Notes: generated by a model not told the origin, from the sequence alone. Shown: positions 45,091-55,929, counted from the first letter of the stretch. The stretch: DNA of 64,000 nt from Paraburkholderia bannensis NBRC 103871 (GCF_000685015.1 NZ_BAYA01000005.1:248001-312000), one strand, 5' to 3'. A program made the numbers and translations.

Positions 45091-46202
45091 ACGCACGGAT
45101 CGCCATTATCGGCGGTGGACTCGCGGGGCTTTTCGCGGCATGGCGCCTGCAGGAACGCGGCTGCGACGATTTCGTGCTGCTGGAAGCGGGCGCGCGGTTC
45201 GGCGGCCGCATCGAAACGGTCTCGGCGCAGACGGGCGGCGCGCGTTTCGATCTCGGCCCGACGTGGTTCTGGCCTGAAATCCAGCCCGAACTCGACCGGC
45301 TCGTGCATGAACTCGGGCTTGAGCGCTTCGCGCAGCATGAGCGTGGCGACACCATGATCGAGCGCTCACCCGGCTCGCCGCCTGCCCGCGTGCGCGGCTA
45401 CGCGGGCGCCCCTGCGGCCATGCGGCTCGCGGGCGGCATGTCGGCGCTGATCGATGCGCTACGCTCGCGGATCGCGCCACAACGGCTGCACTGCGATCAA
45501 CGTGTCACGCGCATCGACGCGCTGGCCGACGGTATCGACGTTCATGCGCAAGACGCGCAGCAACGCGTGACAACGTGGCGCGTCGCTCGCGTGCTGCTCG
45601 CGTTGCCGCCTCGCCTTGCCGCAACGACGATCGAATTCCAGCCTGCGCTGCCCGATGCGCTCGCAGATGCATGGCGCGCAACGCCGACATGGATGGCCCC
45701 GCACGCCAAGTATCTTGCCGTGTACCCGCGCGCGTTCTGGCGCGAGCACGGCCTGAGCGGCGAGGCGCGCAGCGGGAGTGGCCCGCTCGCGGAAATTCAC
45801 GATGCCTCGACGCGCGACGGGGAAGGCGACGCTGACGGCGAGGCCGCGCTGTTCGGCTTTATCGGTATTCCCGCCGATGTGCGCGCGCATATTGGCGAAG
45901 CCGCGCTGCTAGCCGCCTGCCGCGCGCAGCTTGTGCGCCTGTTCGGCAAGGAAGCCTCCGACGTTCGCTTCGAGACGATCAAGGACTGGGCCGCAACCCG
46001 CCTCACGGCGACGGCAGCCGATCGACTCGCGACGCCGCATCACTGGAGCGCGCCGGACAACGCAGCCACAAGCGGCGTTTGGCAAGGACACCTTGTCGGT
46101 TCCGGCAGTGAGTGGTCGCTGCGCTATCCGGGCTATCTGGCTGGCGCCATCGACGCAACGCAAACCGCCATCGACGCCCTGTTCACGGAGACTTCGCCAT
46201 GA
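45087..46202 (+). CDS. FAD-dependent amine oxidase-type flavoprotein
   Basis: A 371-residue flavin amine oxidase. N-terminal IIGGGLAGLFAAW holds the FAD motif (G9-G10-G11-x2-G14), followed by EAGARFGGRIETV, the second FAD region of this family. The C-terminal part ends in SGVWQGHLVGSGSEWSLRYPGYLAGAIDATQTAIDAL, which closes the FAD pocket. It would oxidise an amine or a ring with O2 and release peroxide. Start ATG overlaps the cupin stop, stop overlaps the next gene's ATG (both ATGA), so the three are translationally coupled. Confidence 0.85.
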   Translation: MNARIAIIGGGLAGLFAAWRLQERGCDDFVLLEAGARFGGRIETVSAQTGGARFDLGPTWFWPEIQPELDRLVHELGLERFAQHERGDTMIERSPGSPPARVRGYAGAPAAMRLAGGMSALIDALRSRIAPQRLHCDQRVTRIDALADGIDVHAQDAQQRVTTWRVARVLLALPPRLAATTIEFQPALPDALADAWRATPTWMAPHAKYLAVYPRAFWREHGLSGEARSGSGPLAEIHDASTRDGEGDADGEAALFGFIGIPADVRAHIGEAALLAACRAQLVRLFGKEASDVRFETIKDWAATRLTATAADRLATPHHWSAPDNAATSGVWQGHLVGSGSEWSLRYPGYLAGAIDATQTAIDALFTETSP

Positions 46203-47230
46203 AAGCCACTTATCGCGCGATGCAGATTGCGCAGCCCGGCGTGCTTGAACTCGTCGAGCGCCCCGTGCCGGAACCCGGCGACCACGAAGTGCTGATTCAG
46301 GTCGAAGCCTGCGGAATCTGCGGCGCCGATGCCGCCGACATCGACAACGCCGATCCGGCGCAGCAACCGCCTCGCGTGCCGGGTCATGAAGTCGTGGGCC
46401 GCATTCTCGCGCTTGGCGCGCGCACACCCGCGCTGTGGAAGCTCGGCCAGCGCGTGGGCGTGGGCCGTCTGGGCGGCCATTGCAACGCGTGCGCGCCCTG
46501 CCGCCGCGGACAGTTCCAGCTATGCGAGCACCAGCCATTCGTCGGTGCGACCTGCGACGGCGGCTACGCCGACATGATGGTTGCGCGCGCAACCGGCCTT
46601 GTGGCGATTCCGGACGCGCTCGATTCGGTCGAAGCCGCGCCGCTGCTTTGCGCAGGTCTCGCCACGTTCAACGCGTTGCGCAAATCGGGCGCGCAGGCAG
46701 GCGACACCGTGGCGGTGCTGGGCATGGGCGGTCTCGGCCACCTGGCGCTGCAATACGCCCGGCGCATGGGGTTTCGCGTCGTCGCGGTGGGACGCGGAGC
46801 GGACATCGCCGACGATGCGCTCGCACTGGGCGCGCACGCGTACCTCGACACCACACGCGACGATGTCGTCGTGCGCCTCAAGGCGATGGGCGGCGTCCAG
46901 GCGCTGATCGCGACGATCGGCCATGCGCCAACCGTCTCGGCGTTGCTGGGCGCGCTCGCGCCGCACGGCAAGGCGGTACTGCTAGGCGCCGGTAAGGATC
47001 CGCTCGCGGTCGCGATGGGCGCGTTCGTGGTGGGAGAGCGCAGCTTGCTGGGATCGATCACCGGCACGCCGGTCGAGAACGAAAAGACGCTGGATTTCAG
47101 CGTGCTGACCGAAGTGCGCCCGATGATCGAAACCCTGCCGCTGGAACGCGCCAACGAGGCGTTCCAGCGCATGAAATCGGGCGACGTCAAGTTCCGTATG
47201 GTGCTGCGTTGTAGCGACGCGCCTGGTTAG
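46199..47230 (+). CDS. Zinc-dependent medium-chain alcohol dehydrogenase
   Basis: A 343-residue alcohol dehydrogenase. Catalytic zinc ligands are visible at C41 (ACGICGAD) and H63-E64 (PGHEVVG); the structural zinc site is C95, C98, C101 and C109 (CNACAPCRRGQFQLC). The cofactor motif is VLGMGGLGHLALQYARRMG. It oxidises an alcohol or reduces an aldehyde with NAD(P). The ATG overlaps the amine oxidase stop by four bases. It is the last gene of the operon, followed by a bidirectional terminator. Confidence 0.92.
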   Translation: MKATYRAMQIAQPGVLELVERPVPEPGDHEVLIQVEACGICGADAADIDNADPAQQPPRVPGHEVVGRILALGARTPALWKLGQRVGVGRLGGHCNACAPCRRGQFQLCEHQPFVGATCDGGYADMMVARATGLVAIPDALDSVEAAPLLCAGLATFNALRKSGAQAGDTVAVLGMGGLGHLALQYARRMGFRVVAVGRGADIADDALALGAHAYLDTTRDDVVVRLKAMGGVQALIATIGHAPTVSALLGALAPHGKAVLLGAGKDPLAVAMGAFVVGERSLLGSITGTPVENEKTLDFSVLTEVRPMIETLPLERANEAFQRMKSGDVKFRMVLRCSDAPG

Positions 47231-47238
47231 TCGATAAA

Positions 47239-47257
47239 GGCCGCCTGAATGGCGGCC
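47239..47257. terminator. Bidirectional terminator between convergent genes
   Basis: A seven-base GC stem GGCCGCC/GGCGGCC around TGAAT, flanked by AAA on the left and CTTAAAC on the right, midway between the alcohol dehydrogenase stop (47230) and the YciI-like stop (47270). Confidence 0.75.
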
Positions 47258-47269
47258 CTTAAACACGCA

Positions 47270-47569
47270 CTACGCGGCTTGCTTCTGGATCAGGCGTCCG
47301 AGCGGCGCGAGCGGGCCCACGGGCGTGAGCTCGAACGTCATGAAACCGCCCGCCGCCAGCGGCAGTGCCTGCACCGCGGCGCGCGCCTCTTCGACGCTTT
47401 GCGCGTCCATCAGAAAGAACACGCCGGGACGATCCTGGCGAAACCAGAACTGTTCGATTTTCCCGTCGAGGTAAAGCTGAAGCGTGGCCGGGACTTCCTT
47501 CGCCATGACCTGCGGCTGCTGTTCCGGCGAGGGCGGGTTGGTGATCGAGCCGATTGCGAAGACTTTCAT
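47270..47569 (-). CDS. YciI-like/muconolactone-isomerase-fold protein
   Basis: A 99-residue ferredoxin-fold protein of the YciI or muconolactone-isomerase kind (MKVFAIGSITNPPSPEQQPQVMAKEVPATLQLYLDGKIEQFWFRQDRPGVFFLMDAQSVEEARAAVQALPLAAGGFMTFELTPVGPLAPLG). Similar proteins occur alone or as isomerases. CGGAG eight bases before the ATG at 47569. It is divergent from the GlxA-type regulator with an inverted repeat between them, so that regulator probably controls it. Confidence 0.78.
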   Translation of the reverse strand: MKVFAIGSITNPPSPEQQPQVMAKEVPATLQLYLDGKIEQFWFRQDRPGVFFLMDAQSVEEARAAVQALPLAAGGFMTFELTPVGPLAPLGRLIQKQAA

Positions 47570-47650
47570 GGGTTTTCTCCGTAGATTCAAGGGCGTTGCG
47601 GCATGCAACGTGGAGAAATGTAGCTTTCTGCCCGCCAAACGGGTATCGTC

Positions 47651-47677
47651 GTAAATGACAACTTTATGGTCATTTAC
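47651..47677. promoter_or_regulatory. Perfect 9-bp inverted repeat, candidate operator
   Basis: GTAAATGAC (47651-47659) and GTCATTTAC (47669-47677) are perfectly complementary across a nine-base spacer AACTTTATG, centred just before the regulator's start and 95 bases from the YciI-like start. An ATG inside the right half rules it out as the start. Confidence 0.75.
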
Positions 47678-47680
47678 GCC

Positions 47681-48646
47681 ATGCGAATCTGCGTACTCGC
47701 GCTGGAAGGATTGTTCGACACGGGCCTCGCCGTCACGCTCGATTCGCTGCGGGCGGCCAATGGGCTCGCGGTGCGCGCGCTCGGCGGCTCTCCGCGTTTC
47801 GACGTGACGGTGGTGGGTGTGCGTAAAAGGGTTCGTTCGGGCCACGGCTTCACGATTCCGGTGCAGCCCATCACGCCTGCGCTCAAGCCGGACTGGGTCA
47901 TCGTGCCGGCGCTCAACGCCACCACGCCGGAGTTGCTGCTTCCGGCGCTCGCGCGGCCCGATGTGGCCGACGCCAAGGCGCAATTGCAGGCATGGCGCGC
48001 GCGGGGTGCGCGTATCGCCGCCTCGTGTATCGGCACGTTCTTGCTGGCCGAAGCCGGTTTGCTCGATGGCCGCGAAGCAACCAGCACGTGGTCGCTCGCA
48101 CCGCTGTTCCGCCAGCGCTATCCGCTTGTGAAGCTCGACGAAACGCGCATGCTGGTGGCGAGCGATATCGGCGTGACGGCGGGCGCCGCGCTGGGCCACC
48201 TCGATCTCGCGCTCTGGCTGATCCGCCAGGCGAGCCCGGAGCTGGCCACGCTCGTCTCGCGTTACCTGCTCGCGGATATTCGCAGCTCGCAGGCGCCCTA
48301 CATCATCCCCAATCATCTCGCGCAGCACGATCCGCTGATCCAGCGCTTCGAGCAATGGGCGCGCAAGCAGTTGCGCAACGGCTTTTCGCTTCAGGACGCC
48401 GCCGATGCGCTGGCAACGAGTCCGCGCTCGTTGCAGCGGCGCTGCCAGGACGTGCTGGGCAAGTCGCCGCTGGCGTACTTCCAGGATCTGCGCGTCGAGC
48501 GCGCGCAGTCGTTGCTGCATGGCAGCGGCCTGGACATCGAGGCCATCGCGTCCGAAGTCGGTTACGCCGATGGCGCCACCTTGCGCACGCTGCTGCGCCA
48601 GCGGCTTGGGCGCGGCGTGCGCGACCTGCGCGCAGACCTGCTTTAA
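47681..48646 (+). CDS. GlxA-family AraC regulator with DJ-1/PfpI domain
   Basis: A 321-residue regulator with an N-terminal DJ-1/PfpI-like domain (nucleophile-position Cys in RIAASCIGTFLLAEAGLLDGREATSTW) and a C-terminal AraC pair of helix-turn-helix motifs (FSLQDAADALATSPRSLQRRCQDVLGKSPLAYFQDLRVERAQSLL and IEAIASEVGYADGATLRTLLRQRLGRG). ATG at 47681 is preferred over 47666, which lies in the operator-like repeat. It is divergent from the YciI-like gene and probably regulates it. The DJ-1 domain may sense the inducer. Confidence 0.88.
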   Translation: MRICVLALEGLFDTGLAVTLDSLRAANGLAVRALGGSPRFDVTVVGVRKRVRSGHGFTIPVQPITPALKPDWVIVPALNATTPELLLPALARPDVADAKAQLQAWRARGARIAASCIGTFLLAEAGLLDGREATSTWSLAPLFRQRYPLVKLDETRMLVASDIGVTAGAALGHLDLALWLIRQASPELATLVSRYLLADIRSSQAPYIIPNHLAQHDPLIQRFEQWARKQLRNGFSLQDAADALATSPRSLQRRCQDVLGKSPLAYFQDLRVERAQSLLHGSGLDIEAIASEVGYADGATLRTLLRQRLGRGVRDLRADLL

Positions 48647-48653
48647 AAGCGGC

Positions 48654-49094
48654 TCAATACAGGCCCGTTGCGCTGTCCGGCTCGAACACCGGCGTCTGGT
48701 TGGCCGCGATCATGTTGTAGCTCAACATGAAGGGGACGCCGCCATCGGACTTCAGGACGTCGTCGATCCATCCAATGGGATTGGTGAACAGCGAGTTGTC
48801 GTGATTGAGCACGCCAATCGCGCCGTTCTTTTCGTCGAAGTCCCACACCACCGATCCCCAATGCCACTGCAAGCCGCGAACATACTGGCAGCCGAGCAGC
48901 GCGCCCAGCGCAAATACTTCGTCATCCGGAATATTCGATTTCTTTTCCTTGCATTCGCGCACGAACCCGGTGATCGCGGCGACGATGTCTTCGGGCTTGC
49001 TCGCGGCGTCCAGCTTCAGCAAGGTGAGTGCGATGGCAGCGAGTTCGGCGATCTCGTTGTTGACGTCGGAGGGGATCGGCTTGATTTCGGCCAT
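48654..49094 (-). CDS. Protein of unknown function, DUF3806-like in part
   Basis: A 146-residue soluble acidic protein. The middle (VFALGALLGCQYVRGLQWHWGSVVWDFDEKNGAIGVLNHDNSLFTNPIGWIDDVLKSDGG) recalls the DUF3806 type of domain, with a Trp/Tyr-rich core. I recognise no function. It lies alone between the GlxA-type regulator and argG, convergent with the regulator (7 bases apart at the stops). A strong start context is not visible. Immunity-like or enzymatic roles cannot be separated from sequence. Confidence 0.55.
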   Translation of the reverse strand: MAEIKPIPSDVNNEIAELAAIALTLLKLDAASKPEDIVAAITGFVRECKEKKSNIPDDEVFALGALLGCQYVRGLQWHWGSVVWDFDEKNGAIGVLNHDNSLFTNPIGWIDDVLKSDGGVPFMLSYNMIAANQTPVFEPDSATGLY

Positions 49095-49292
49095 GGTGAT
49101 TTACTGTTGATCGAGTCGAGTGAATGGGGATCATTCGGCGCATCTGGGAACTGCTGGGTTTCCAGTACACGCCCCGAAGCCGGATCATACGCGCACCGCC
49201 GGATGCGTGGCTCGGGAAGACCCGTAGCCTTAGGCTTCCGCCTGGTGCCACGGTCATAGCAGAAAGCCGCACCAGAACACGAAACGCAAAAA

Positions 49293-49326
49293 AGCCCGCC
49301 CCGGCGCAAACCGAAGCGGGCTTTTT
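49293..49326 (-). terminator. Intrinsic terminator after argG
   Basis: AGCCCGC (49293-49299) pairs with GCGGGCT (49316-49322) across 16 bases, with six A's before the left arm (49288-49293) and TTTTT after the right. Read on the minus strand it lies just after the argG stop at 49349; it can act in both directions. Confidence 0.85.
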
Positions 49327-49348
49327 ACCTACAGCCTAAACCGACGAC

Positions 49349-51139
<1,791 letters not shown>

Positions 51140-51173
51140 AACGGCCGACGCTACGCGCGTCGGCCGTTCTTTT
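51140..51173. terminator. Intrinsic terminator after the NCS1 permease
   Basis: An 11-base perfect stem AACGGCCGACG/CGTCGGCCGTT (51140-51150 and 51158-51168) with a seven-base loop, preceded by AAA and followed by CTTTT. On the minus strand it lies 20 bases after the permease stop. Confidence 0.88.
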
Positions 51174-51192
51174 CCAGCGAATCAGGCGAAGC

Positions 51193-52788
51193 TTACTCAG
51201 CGTATTCGCGCACGCCCTGCACCGACCGCATGCCCACCGCGTCCTGCTCCTCACGCTTGCGGGCAGGCTTGGCGGCCACCCGCGCCGTCACCGGCGTAGG
51301 CGTCGCAGCCGCCGCCGCCCGGCCGCCGCGCACGAAGCGGCGACCTTGCGGGCCGTACACGCCATCGGGTTCCGGGAACATTGACAGCAGCACCAGGTAC
51401 AGCACGCCGCCGACGATGAACGACACCGGCACGCTCAGGTCGCAACCGCCCGCCAGGTTGCCCAGCGGCCCGACGAACTGGCCCGGCAGGTTCACGAACG
51501 ACAGGCCGAGGAACGCCGCCGGCAGCCATGCCCCCATCGCGCGCAGGTTCCAGCCATGCGTGAACCAGTAGTGGCCGCCGCGGCCGCCGCGGTTGAACAC
51601 CTGCAGGTCGTCGGCCAGGTAGAAGCCGCGGCGCTGCATGTAGCCGATCACCATGATCGCCATCCACGGGCAGCTGAACGTGCAGATCAGCGTCGAGAAC
51701 GTCGACACGCTCTCCACGAGGTTGAACGCAAAGCGGCCAATGAAGATGAACGCGATCGCCAGCGAGCCGATCAGCAGCGTCGCGCCCACGCGGTTCAGGT
51801 ACTTGGGGAACATGCTCGACATGTCGAGGCCCGTGCCATAGAGCGCGGTCGTGCCCGTCGACATCCCGCCGATAATCGCGATCAGGCACATCGGCAGCAG
51901 GAACCAGCGCGGCGACACCGCCAGCAGGCCGCCCACGTAGTCGTTCGAGGCGATGAAGCTGGGGGCGTGCGTGGCGATGATGGTCGCCGTCGCGAGGCCG
52001 AAGAAGAACGGCACGAAGGTCGCGATCTGCGCGGCGTACACGGCGCCCATGACGCGATAGCGCGGCGTGGTCTGCGGAATGTAGCGCGCCCAGTCGCCCA
52101 GCGTCGAAGCGAACGAGACCGGGTTGCTCAGCGCCACCAGCACCGCGCCGATGAAGGCGGCCCAGAAGCCCGCGCTGCCTTGTTGCAGCGTGCCTGCGTA
52201 GTGAACGTCGAAGGTTTTGGCGAACGCGAACGCGCCAACCACGAACATCAGGCTCGCGGCCCACACGGCGATCTTGTTGACCCACAGCATGAAGCGAAAG
52301 CCGTAGATGCAGACGACCAGCACGAGCACGGCGAACACCATGTACGCGAAGCCAAGCGTCCAGCCGTTCTGCGGCAGGCCGACCATGTTGTGCGCGCCGC
52401 CCACGAGCGCGTCACCGGAGCTCCACACCGCGAGCGAGAAGAACGCCACGGAAGTCAGGATCGCGAGGAACGAACCGACGATCCGGCCATGAATGCCGAA
52501 GTGCGCGCCCGACGAAACCGGGTCGCTTGTGCCGTTGCGCGGGCCGAACGAGCTCATCGGCGCGAGGATGAAGGTGCCGGCGAGCACGCCAATCACGATC
52601 GACCACAGGCTCGCCTTGAACGACAGGCCAACGAGCACCGGAAAGGCGCCCAGCACGGAAGTAGAAAAAGTATTGCAGCCGCCGAACAGCAGCCGGAAAA
52701 GATCGATGGGTCGCGCATAACGCGATTTATCGGGGATGCGCTCGAAACCGAATGTCTCGATCTGCGTGATGCTGGTGTTGTCTGCCAT
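51193..52788 (-). CDS. NCS1-family permease (cytosine/purine-like)
   Basis: A 531-residue membrane transporter. The opening (FGFERIPDKSRYARPIDLFRLLFGGCNTFSTSVLGAFPVLVGLSFKASLW) and the SSFGPRNGTSDPVSSGAHFGIHGRI loop are typical of NCS1 symporters of the CodB type; about 12 helices follow. A basic C-terminal tail rich in Ala and Arg ends it. AAGGAG lies before the ATG at 52788. Placed at the end of a run with an FAD amine oxidase, ureohydrolase and aldehyde dehydrogenase, it probably imports a nitrogenous compound for that pathway rather than cytosine. Confidence 0.85.
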   Translation of the reverse strand: MADNTSITQIETFGFERIPDKSRYARPIDLFRLLFGGCNTFSTSVLGAFPVLVGLSFKASLWSIVIGVLAGTFILAPMSSFGPRNGTSDPVSSGAHFGIHGRIVGSFLAILTSVAFFSLAVWSSGDALVGGAHNMVGLPQNGWTLGFAYMVFAVLVLVVCIYGFRFMLWVNKIAVWAASLMFVVGAFAFAKTFDVHYAGTLQQGSAGFWAAFIGAVLVALSNPVSFASTLGDWARYIPQTTPRYRVMGAVYAAQIATFVPFFFGLATATIIATHAPSFIASNDYVGGLLAVSPRWFLLPMCLIAIIGGMSTGTTALYGTGLDMSSMFPKYLNRVGATLLIGSLAIAFIFIGRFAFNLVESVSTFSTLICTFSCPWMAIMVIGYMQRRGFYLADDLQVFNRGGRGGHYWFTHGWNLRAMGAWLPAAFLGLSFVNLPGQFVGPLGNLAGGCDLSVPVSFIVGGVLYLVLLSMFPEPDGVYGPQGRRFVRGGRAAAAATPTPVTARVAAKPARKREEQDAVGMRSVQGVREYAE

Positions 52789-53018
52789 GGTGTCTCACTC
52801 CTTGGGGCATGGGCGTGGCGGGTAGGTCGTTCGCCTTGCCGTTTTCCCTTCGCGCGGTCATGTCCGCGCACTGTCCTCATCTCTGGCGGTCACTCTAAAG
52901 CACTCGAATGCGCGCCATATTGCGTATTTCAAACGTTCACTTCATGCGCGGCCAATGTTTATTCGCTTCGGTATTTTTTGTTGCGCGCGCATCTAAATCG
53001 GTAATTCGTTTCTATGTT

Positions 53019-53948
53019 TCAGGCGCAGGCGCGCTCCTCCTCCACGCTTTGCGCGCCGTAGACGTTGAGCAGGTCGTCGCAGAAGGCGTGCACGATGGGT
53101 TTGTCGCCAGCGCCGCGTTTGGTGGCCAGATGCAGCGGCACGTCAAAGCCGAAAGCCGTGCGCCCCAGCACGCGGATCAAGCCGCGCTGCTCGAACGGCT
53201 GCGCGTGATGTTCGGGCAAATAGCCGATATGGCTTCCGGAAAGAATCAGCACGGTAGCTGCATCGATGCTGTCCGCAATCGCCGTGACCTGGCGTTCGCC
53301 GATGCTCGCCAGTTCCTCGGGCACGGGATAGCTGCGCCAGATCCAGTCGTGCGTGCGCAGGTCGTCGAGCGTCACGTGCGGCCCTTCGTGAAAGAGCGGA
53401 TGGCCGCGCCCGCAGCAGATCACCTGGCGCTCGCTGAAAAGCTCCGTGTAACTGAGCCCCGCCACGCGATGCCAGAAATAGCCGATCGCCAGGTCGAGCT
53501 GCTGGTTCACGAGGCATTCCTCAAGCTCCTGAGGCGGCGCCACGCGCATGGCGAAACGCACGGCCTGGTCGCGCTTGCGAAAGGCGCCGATGGCCTCCGC
53601 GAGCCGCACGTTCTCCACATGCGAAGCCTGCCCGATCAGCCCGATCGACAGCGTGCCGACGAGCTTGCGGTCGATATCGCGCACCTGGGCGACGAACTGC
53701 GACGTCGCCGCCACCAGCGCGCGCGCCGAGCTGACGAAGCGCTCGCCCTTCGACGTCAGGCGAAAGCCGCCGCGCCCGCGCTCGCACAGCGTGAAGCCCA
53801 CGCGTGCTTCCAGCGCGGAAAGCTGCGAGCTGATGGTGGACTGGCGCACGCCGAGCGTCGCTTCGGCGGCGGTGATGCCGCGCGCGTCCACCACGGCGAG
53901 GAAGACCCGCACGAGGCGAAGGTCGAGGTCGGAGGTATTGGAGAACAT
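53019..53948 (-). CDS. LysR-family transcriptional regulator
   Basis: A 309-residue LysR regulator (LDLRLVRVFLAVVDARGITAAEATLGVRQSTISSQLSALEARVGFTLCERGRGGFRLTSKGERF) with a sensor domain from about residue 95. The ATG at 53948 is used because a longer in-frame start would add five residues without a better site. It lies between the permease and the FAD amine oxidase on the same strand, so all may belong to one regulon. The inducer is likely the amine or guanidino compound. Confidence 0.88.
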   Translation of the reverse strand: MFSNTSDLDLRLVRVFLAVVDARGITAAEATLGVRQSTISSQLSALEARVGFTLCERGRGGFRLTSKGERFVSSARALVAATSQFVAQVRDIDRKLVGTLSIGLIGQASHVENVRLAEAIGAFRKRDQAVRFAMRVAPPQELEECLVNQQLDLAIGYFWHRVAGLSYTELFSERQVICCGRGHPLFHEGPHVTLDDLRTHDWIWRSYPVPEELASIGERQVTAIADSIDAATVLILSGSHIGYLPEHHAQPFEQRGLIRVLGRTAFGFDVPLHLATKRGAGDKPIVHAFCDDLLNVYGAQSVEEERACA

Positions 53949-54008
53949 GCCGCTTCGTATCAACTTCGGCGGCGCTTCGTGGAGGCGAAGCGCCGCGCTG
54001 CGCTCACA

Positions 54009-55481
54009 TCACATCGGAAAGCCCAGGGCCTTGATGCCCTTGATCCAGGCCCGCTTCCAGCCGCCTTCATCGTCCGCGCCGTCGAACGCGTGGAAGGTGA
54101 CCTTGGCCGCCAGCCAGCGCACCGGCTCGGGCGGAATATAGGTCGGGCTGAGTTTGGCGATATCGAGCTCGCGCTCCGGGCTCTCGCGGTCGAACAGCAG
54201 GTTCAGGCCCATGAAGGCGCCGAACCGGCTCGCGGCCACGCCAAAGCCCGTATAACCGGCGACGAACACGGCCTTGTCGCCGAGATAACGCTTCGCGAAC
54301 ACCGAACCGCGCGAGCAGTAATCGATCGGGCCGCCCCACGCGTGCGAGAAGCGCACGTCGCTGAGCTGCGGGAAAGTCTTGTAGAACGCCTGCGCGAGAC
54401 GGTAATAGGTTTCGCGCTGCTCGTCCTGCGCCGGATTCGGGTCGCCGTCGAAGTGATAGCTCACCAGTCCGCCGAAGATGATGTTGTTGTTCTTCGTGAG
54501 GCGGAAATAATTGAGCTGCGTGCGCGTGTCGTAAATGCCCTGGCGGTTCTTCCAGCCGATGCGCGCGAGTTGTTCGTCGGTGAGCGGCTCGGTGGCCAGC
54601 ACGTGATCGCGCACCTGCAATACGCGGCGATTGATGTCGGCGATACCGACCTTTGCCGTGCCGCTGCCGAACAGCACGCGCGGCGCACGCACGCTGCCTT
54701 CAGGCGTCTTGACGAACACCGTCTGGCCTTCGTCGGTCACGGTGACGAGCGGGCTGTGTTCATAGAGCCGCACGCCGAGCGACAGCGCCGCGCGCTTGAG
54801 GCCCCACGCAAGCTTGGCCGGATGCACGATGCCGCTGCGGTTGCGCGACCAGAGCGCGCCTGCGAACAGCGGCGAATCCAGTTGTTCGCGCGTCGCCTGT
54901 GCGTCGAGCAGCTCGACGTTGTGGCCGTATTCCGTGTGCAGGTCGTAGTCGGCCTGCAGATGCTCGACGTGATCCGGGTCGACCGCCACCGTCATCTCGC
55001 CGTTCCATTCGATATCGGCGTCGATGTTGTAGCGCTTGAGCGTCTCTTCGAAACCATCCAGGTTGCGATGGCCGAATTCTTCCAGTTGCGCGATGTCGTT
55101 CGGGAACACGCGCACCGCATTGGGCAGGCCGTGCATCACCGAAGTCGAAATGATGCCGCCCGCGCGGCCCGAAGCACCGTGCGCGACCCGCCCGGCTTCG
55201 ATCACCACGACGTCGAGTTCGGGCATTTGTTCTTTCGCTTGCACGGCGGCCCAGAGGCCCGTGAAGCCGCCGCCCACGATCAGCAGATCGGCGCGGGTGT
55301 CCTGCGTGAGTTTCGGCTCGGCGGGCGGCTGTGCCGGATTGTCGAGCCAGTACGGAGAAAGCCTGGTACGCGAAAGCGCTTCTTCGACGCCCAAGGCAGC
55401 GGGATGACGCGTTGCTTCGCGTTTGGCGGCCGGTGCGGAGGCACCCATGCCGGCTTCGTAGAGTTGCGCGCTGTCGCTCAT
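54009..55481 (-). CDS. FAD-dependent amine oxidoreductase (PuuB/DAO-like)
   Basis: A 490-residue DAO-fold flavoprotein similar to gamma-glutamylputrescine oxidase and other amine oxidases. The FAD motif is LLIVGGGFTGLWAAVQAKE, followed by VVVIEAGRVAHGASGRAGGIIS, with the C-terminal YTGFGVAASRFGAFMGLNLL contacting FAD. It would oxidise a primary amine to an aldehyde with release of ammonia and peroxide; the aldehyde dehydrogenase at 58734 could take that aldehyde on. It is followed by the cupin gene upstream in the transcript and the LysR gene after. Confidence 0.9.
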   Translation of the reverse strand: MSDSAQLYEAGMGASAPAAKREATRHPAALGVEEALSRTRLSPYWLDNPAQPPAEPKLTQDTRADLLIVGGGFTGLWAAVQAKEQMPELDVVVIEAGRVAHGASGRAGGIISTSVMHGLPNAVRVFPNDIAQLEEFGHRNLDGFEETLKRYNIDADIEWNGEMTVAVDPDHVEHLQADYDLHTEYGHNVELLDAQATREQLDSPLFAGALWSRNRSGIVHPAKLAWGLKRAALSLGVRLYEHSPLVTVTDEGQTVFVKTPEGSVRAPRVLFGSGTAKVGIADINRRVLQVRDHVLATEPLTDEQLARIGWKNRQGIYDTRTQLNYFRLTKNNNIIFGGLVSYHFDGDPNPAQDEQRETYYRLAQAFYKTFPQLSDVRFSHAWGGPIDYCSRGSVFAKRYLGDKAVFVAGYTGFGVAASRFGAFMGLNLLFDRESPERELDIAKLSPTYIPPEPVRWLAAKVTFHAFDGADDEGGWKRAWIKGIKALGFPM

Positions 55482-55581
55482 GATGGCTTCACTGCTTAAA
55501 GCGGGGGACGGCGCCGCGCCATACGCACGATGCGTGAGGCGCGGCTTGCGATGGAGAATCGCTTAAGGACGTATTGACGTA

Positions 55582-55929
55582 TTACTGTTGCGGTTCGAGC
55601 AGGACGTAGAACTTCTTGGCGTCCTCGATCGTTTCCCACTTGCCTGCAAAGCCCTTCGGCAGCAGGTAGCCCTGGCCTGCCGAGAATTCCTTGCGCGCGC
55701 CGTTCACGTCGGTCAGCGCGACCTTGCCTTCGACGAGCCAGCAGGCTTCGTCGGCGCCCGTTTCGGGGAACTCGACCGAACCGACCTTGCCTTCCCACCA
55801 GCCGATCACATGGCTGCCGCTCTTGCCTTCTGCGGCGCGCCAGTCGCCTTCGTCCATGCCGTAGTCCAGCTTGGTGTATTCGCCCAGACCTGCGCCCAGT
55901 TCCTTGATGTCCTGAATCAGCTTGCTCAT
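55582..55929 (-). CDS. Cupin-domain (DUF861) protein
   Basis: A 115-residue single cupin (WRAAEGKSGSHVIGWWEGKVGSVEFPETGADEACWLVEGKVALTDVNGARKEFSAGQGYLLPKGFAGKWETIEDAKKFYVLLEPQ) of the DUF861 type found with ureidoglycolate or ethanolamine-related enzymes. It lacks a strong metal-His cluster. CAGGA lies before the ATG at 55929. Its gene precedes the FAD oxidase on the same strand by about 100 bases, so it may be an accessory of that enzyme. Its promoter region holds a long C/G hairpin. Confidence 0.8.
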   Translation of the reverse strand: MSKLIQDIKELGAGLGEYTKLDYGMDEGDWRAAEGKSGSHVIGWWEGKVGSVEFPETGADEACWLVEGKVALTDVNGARKEFSAGQGYLLPKGFAGKWETIEDAKKFYVLLEPQQ

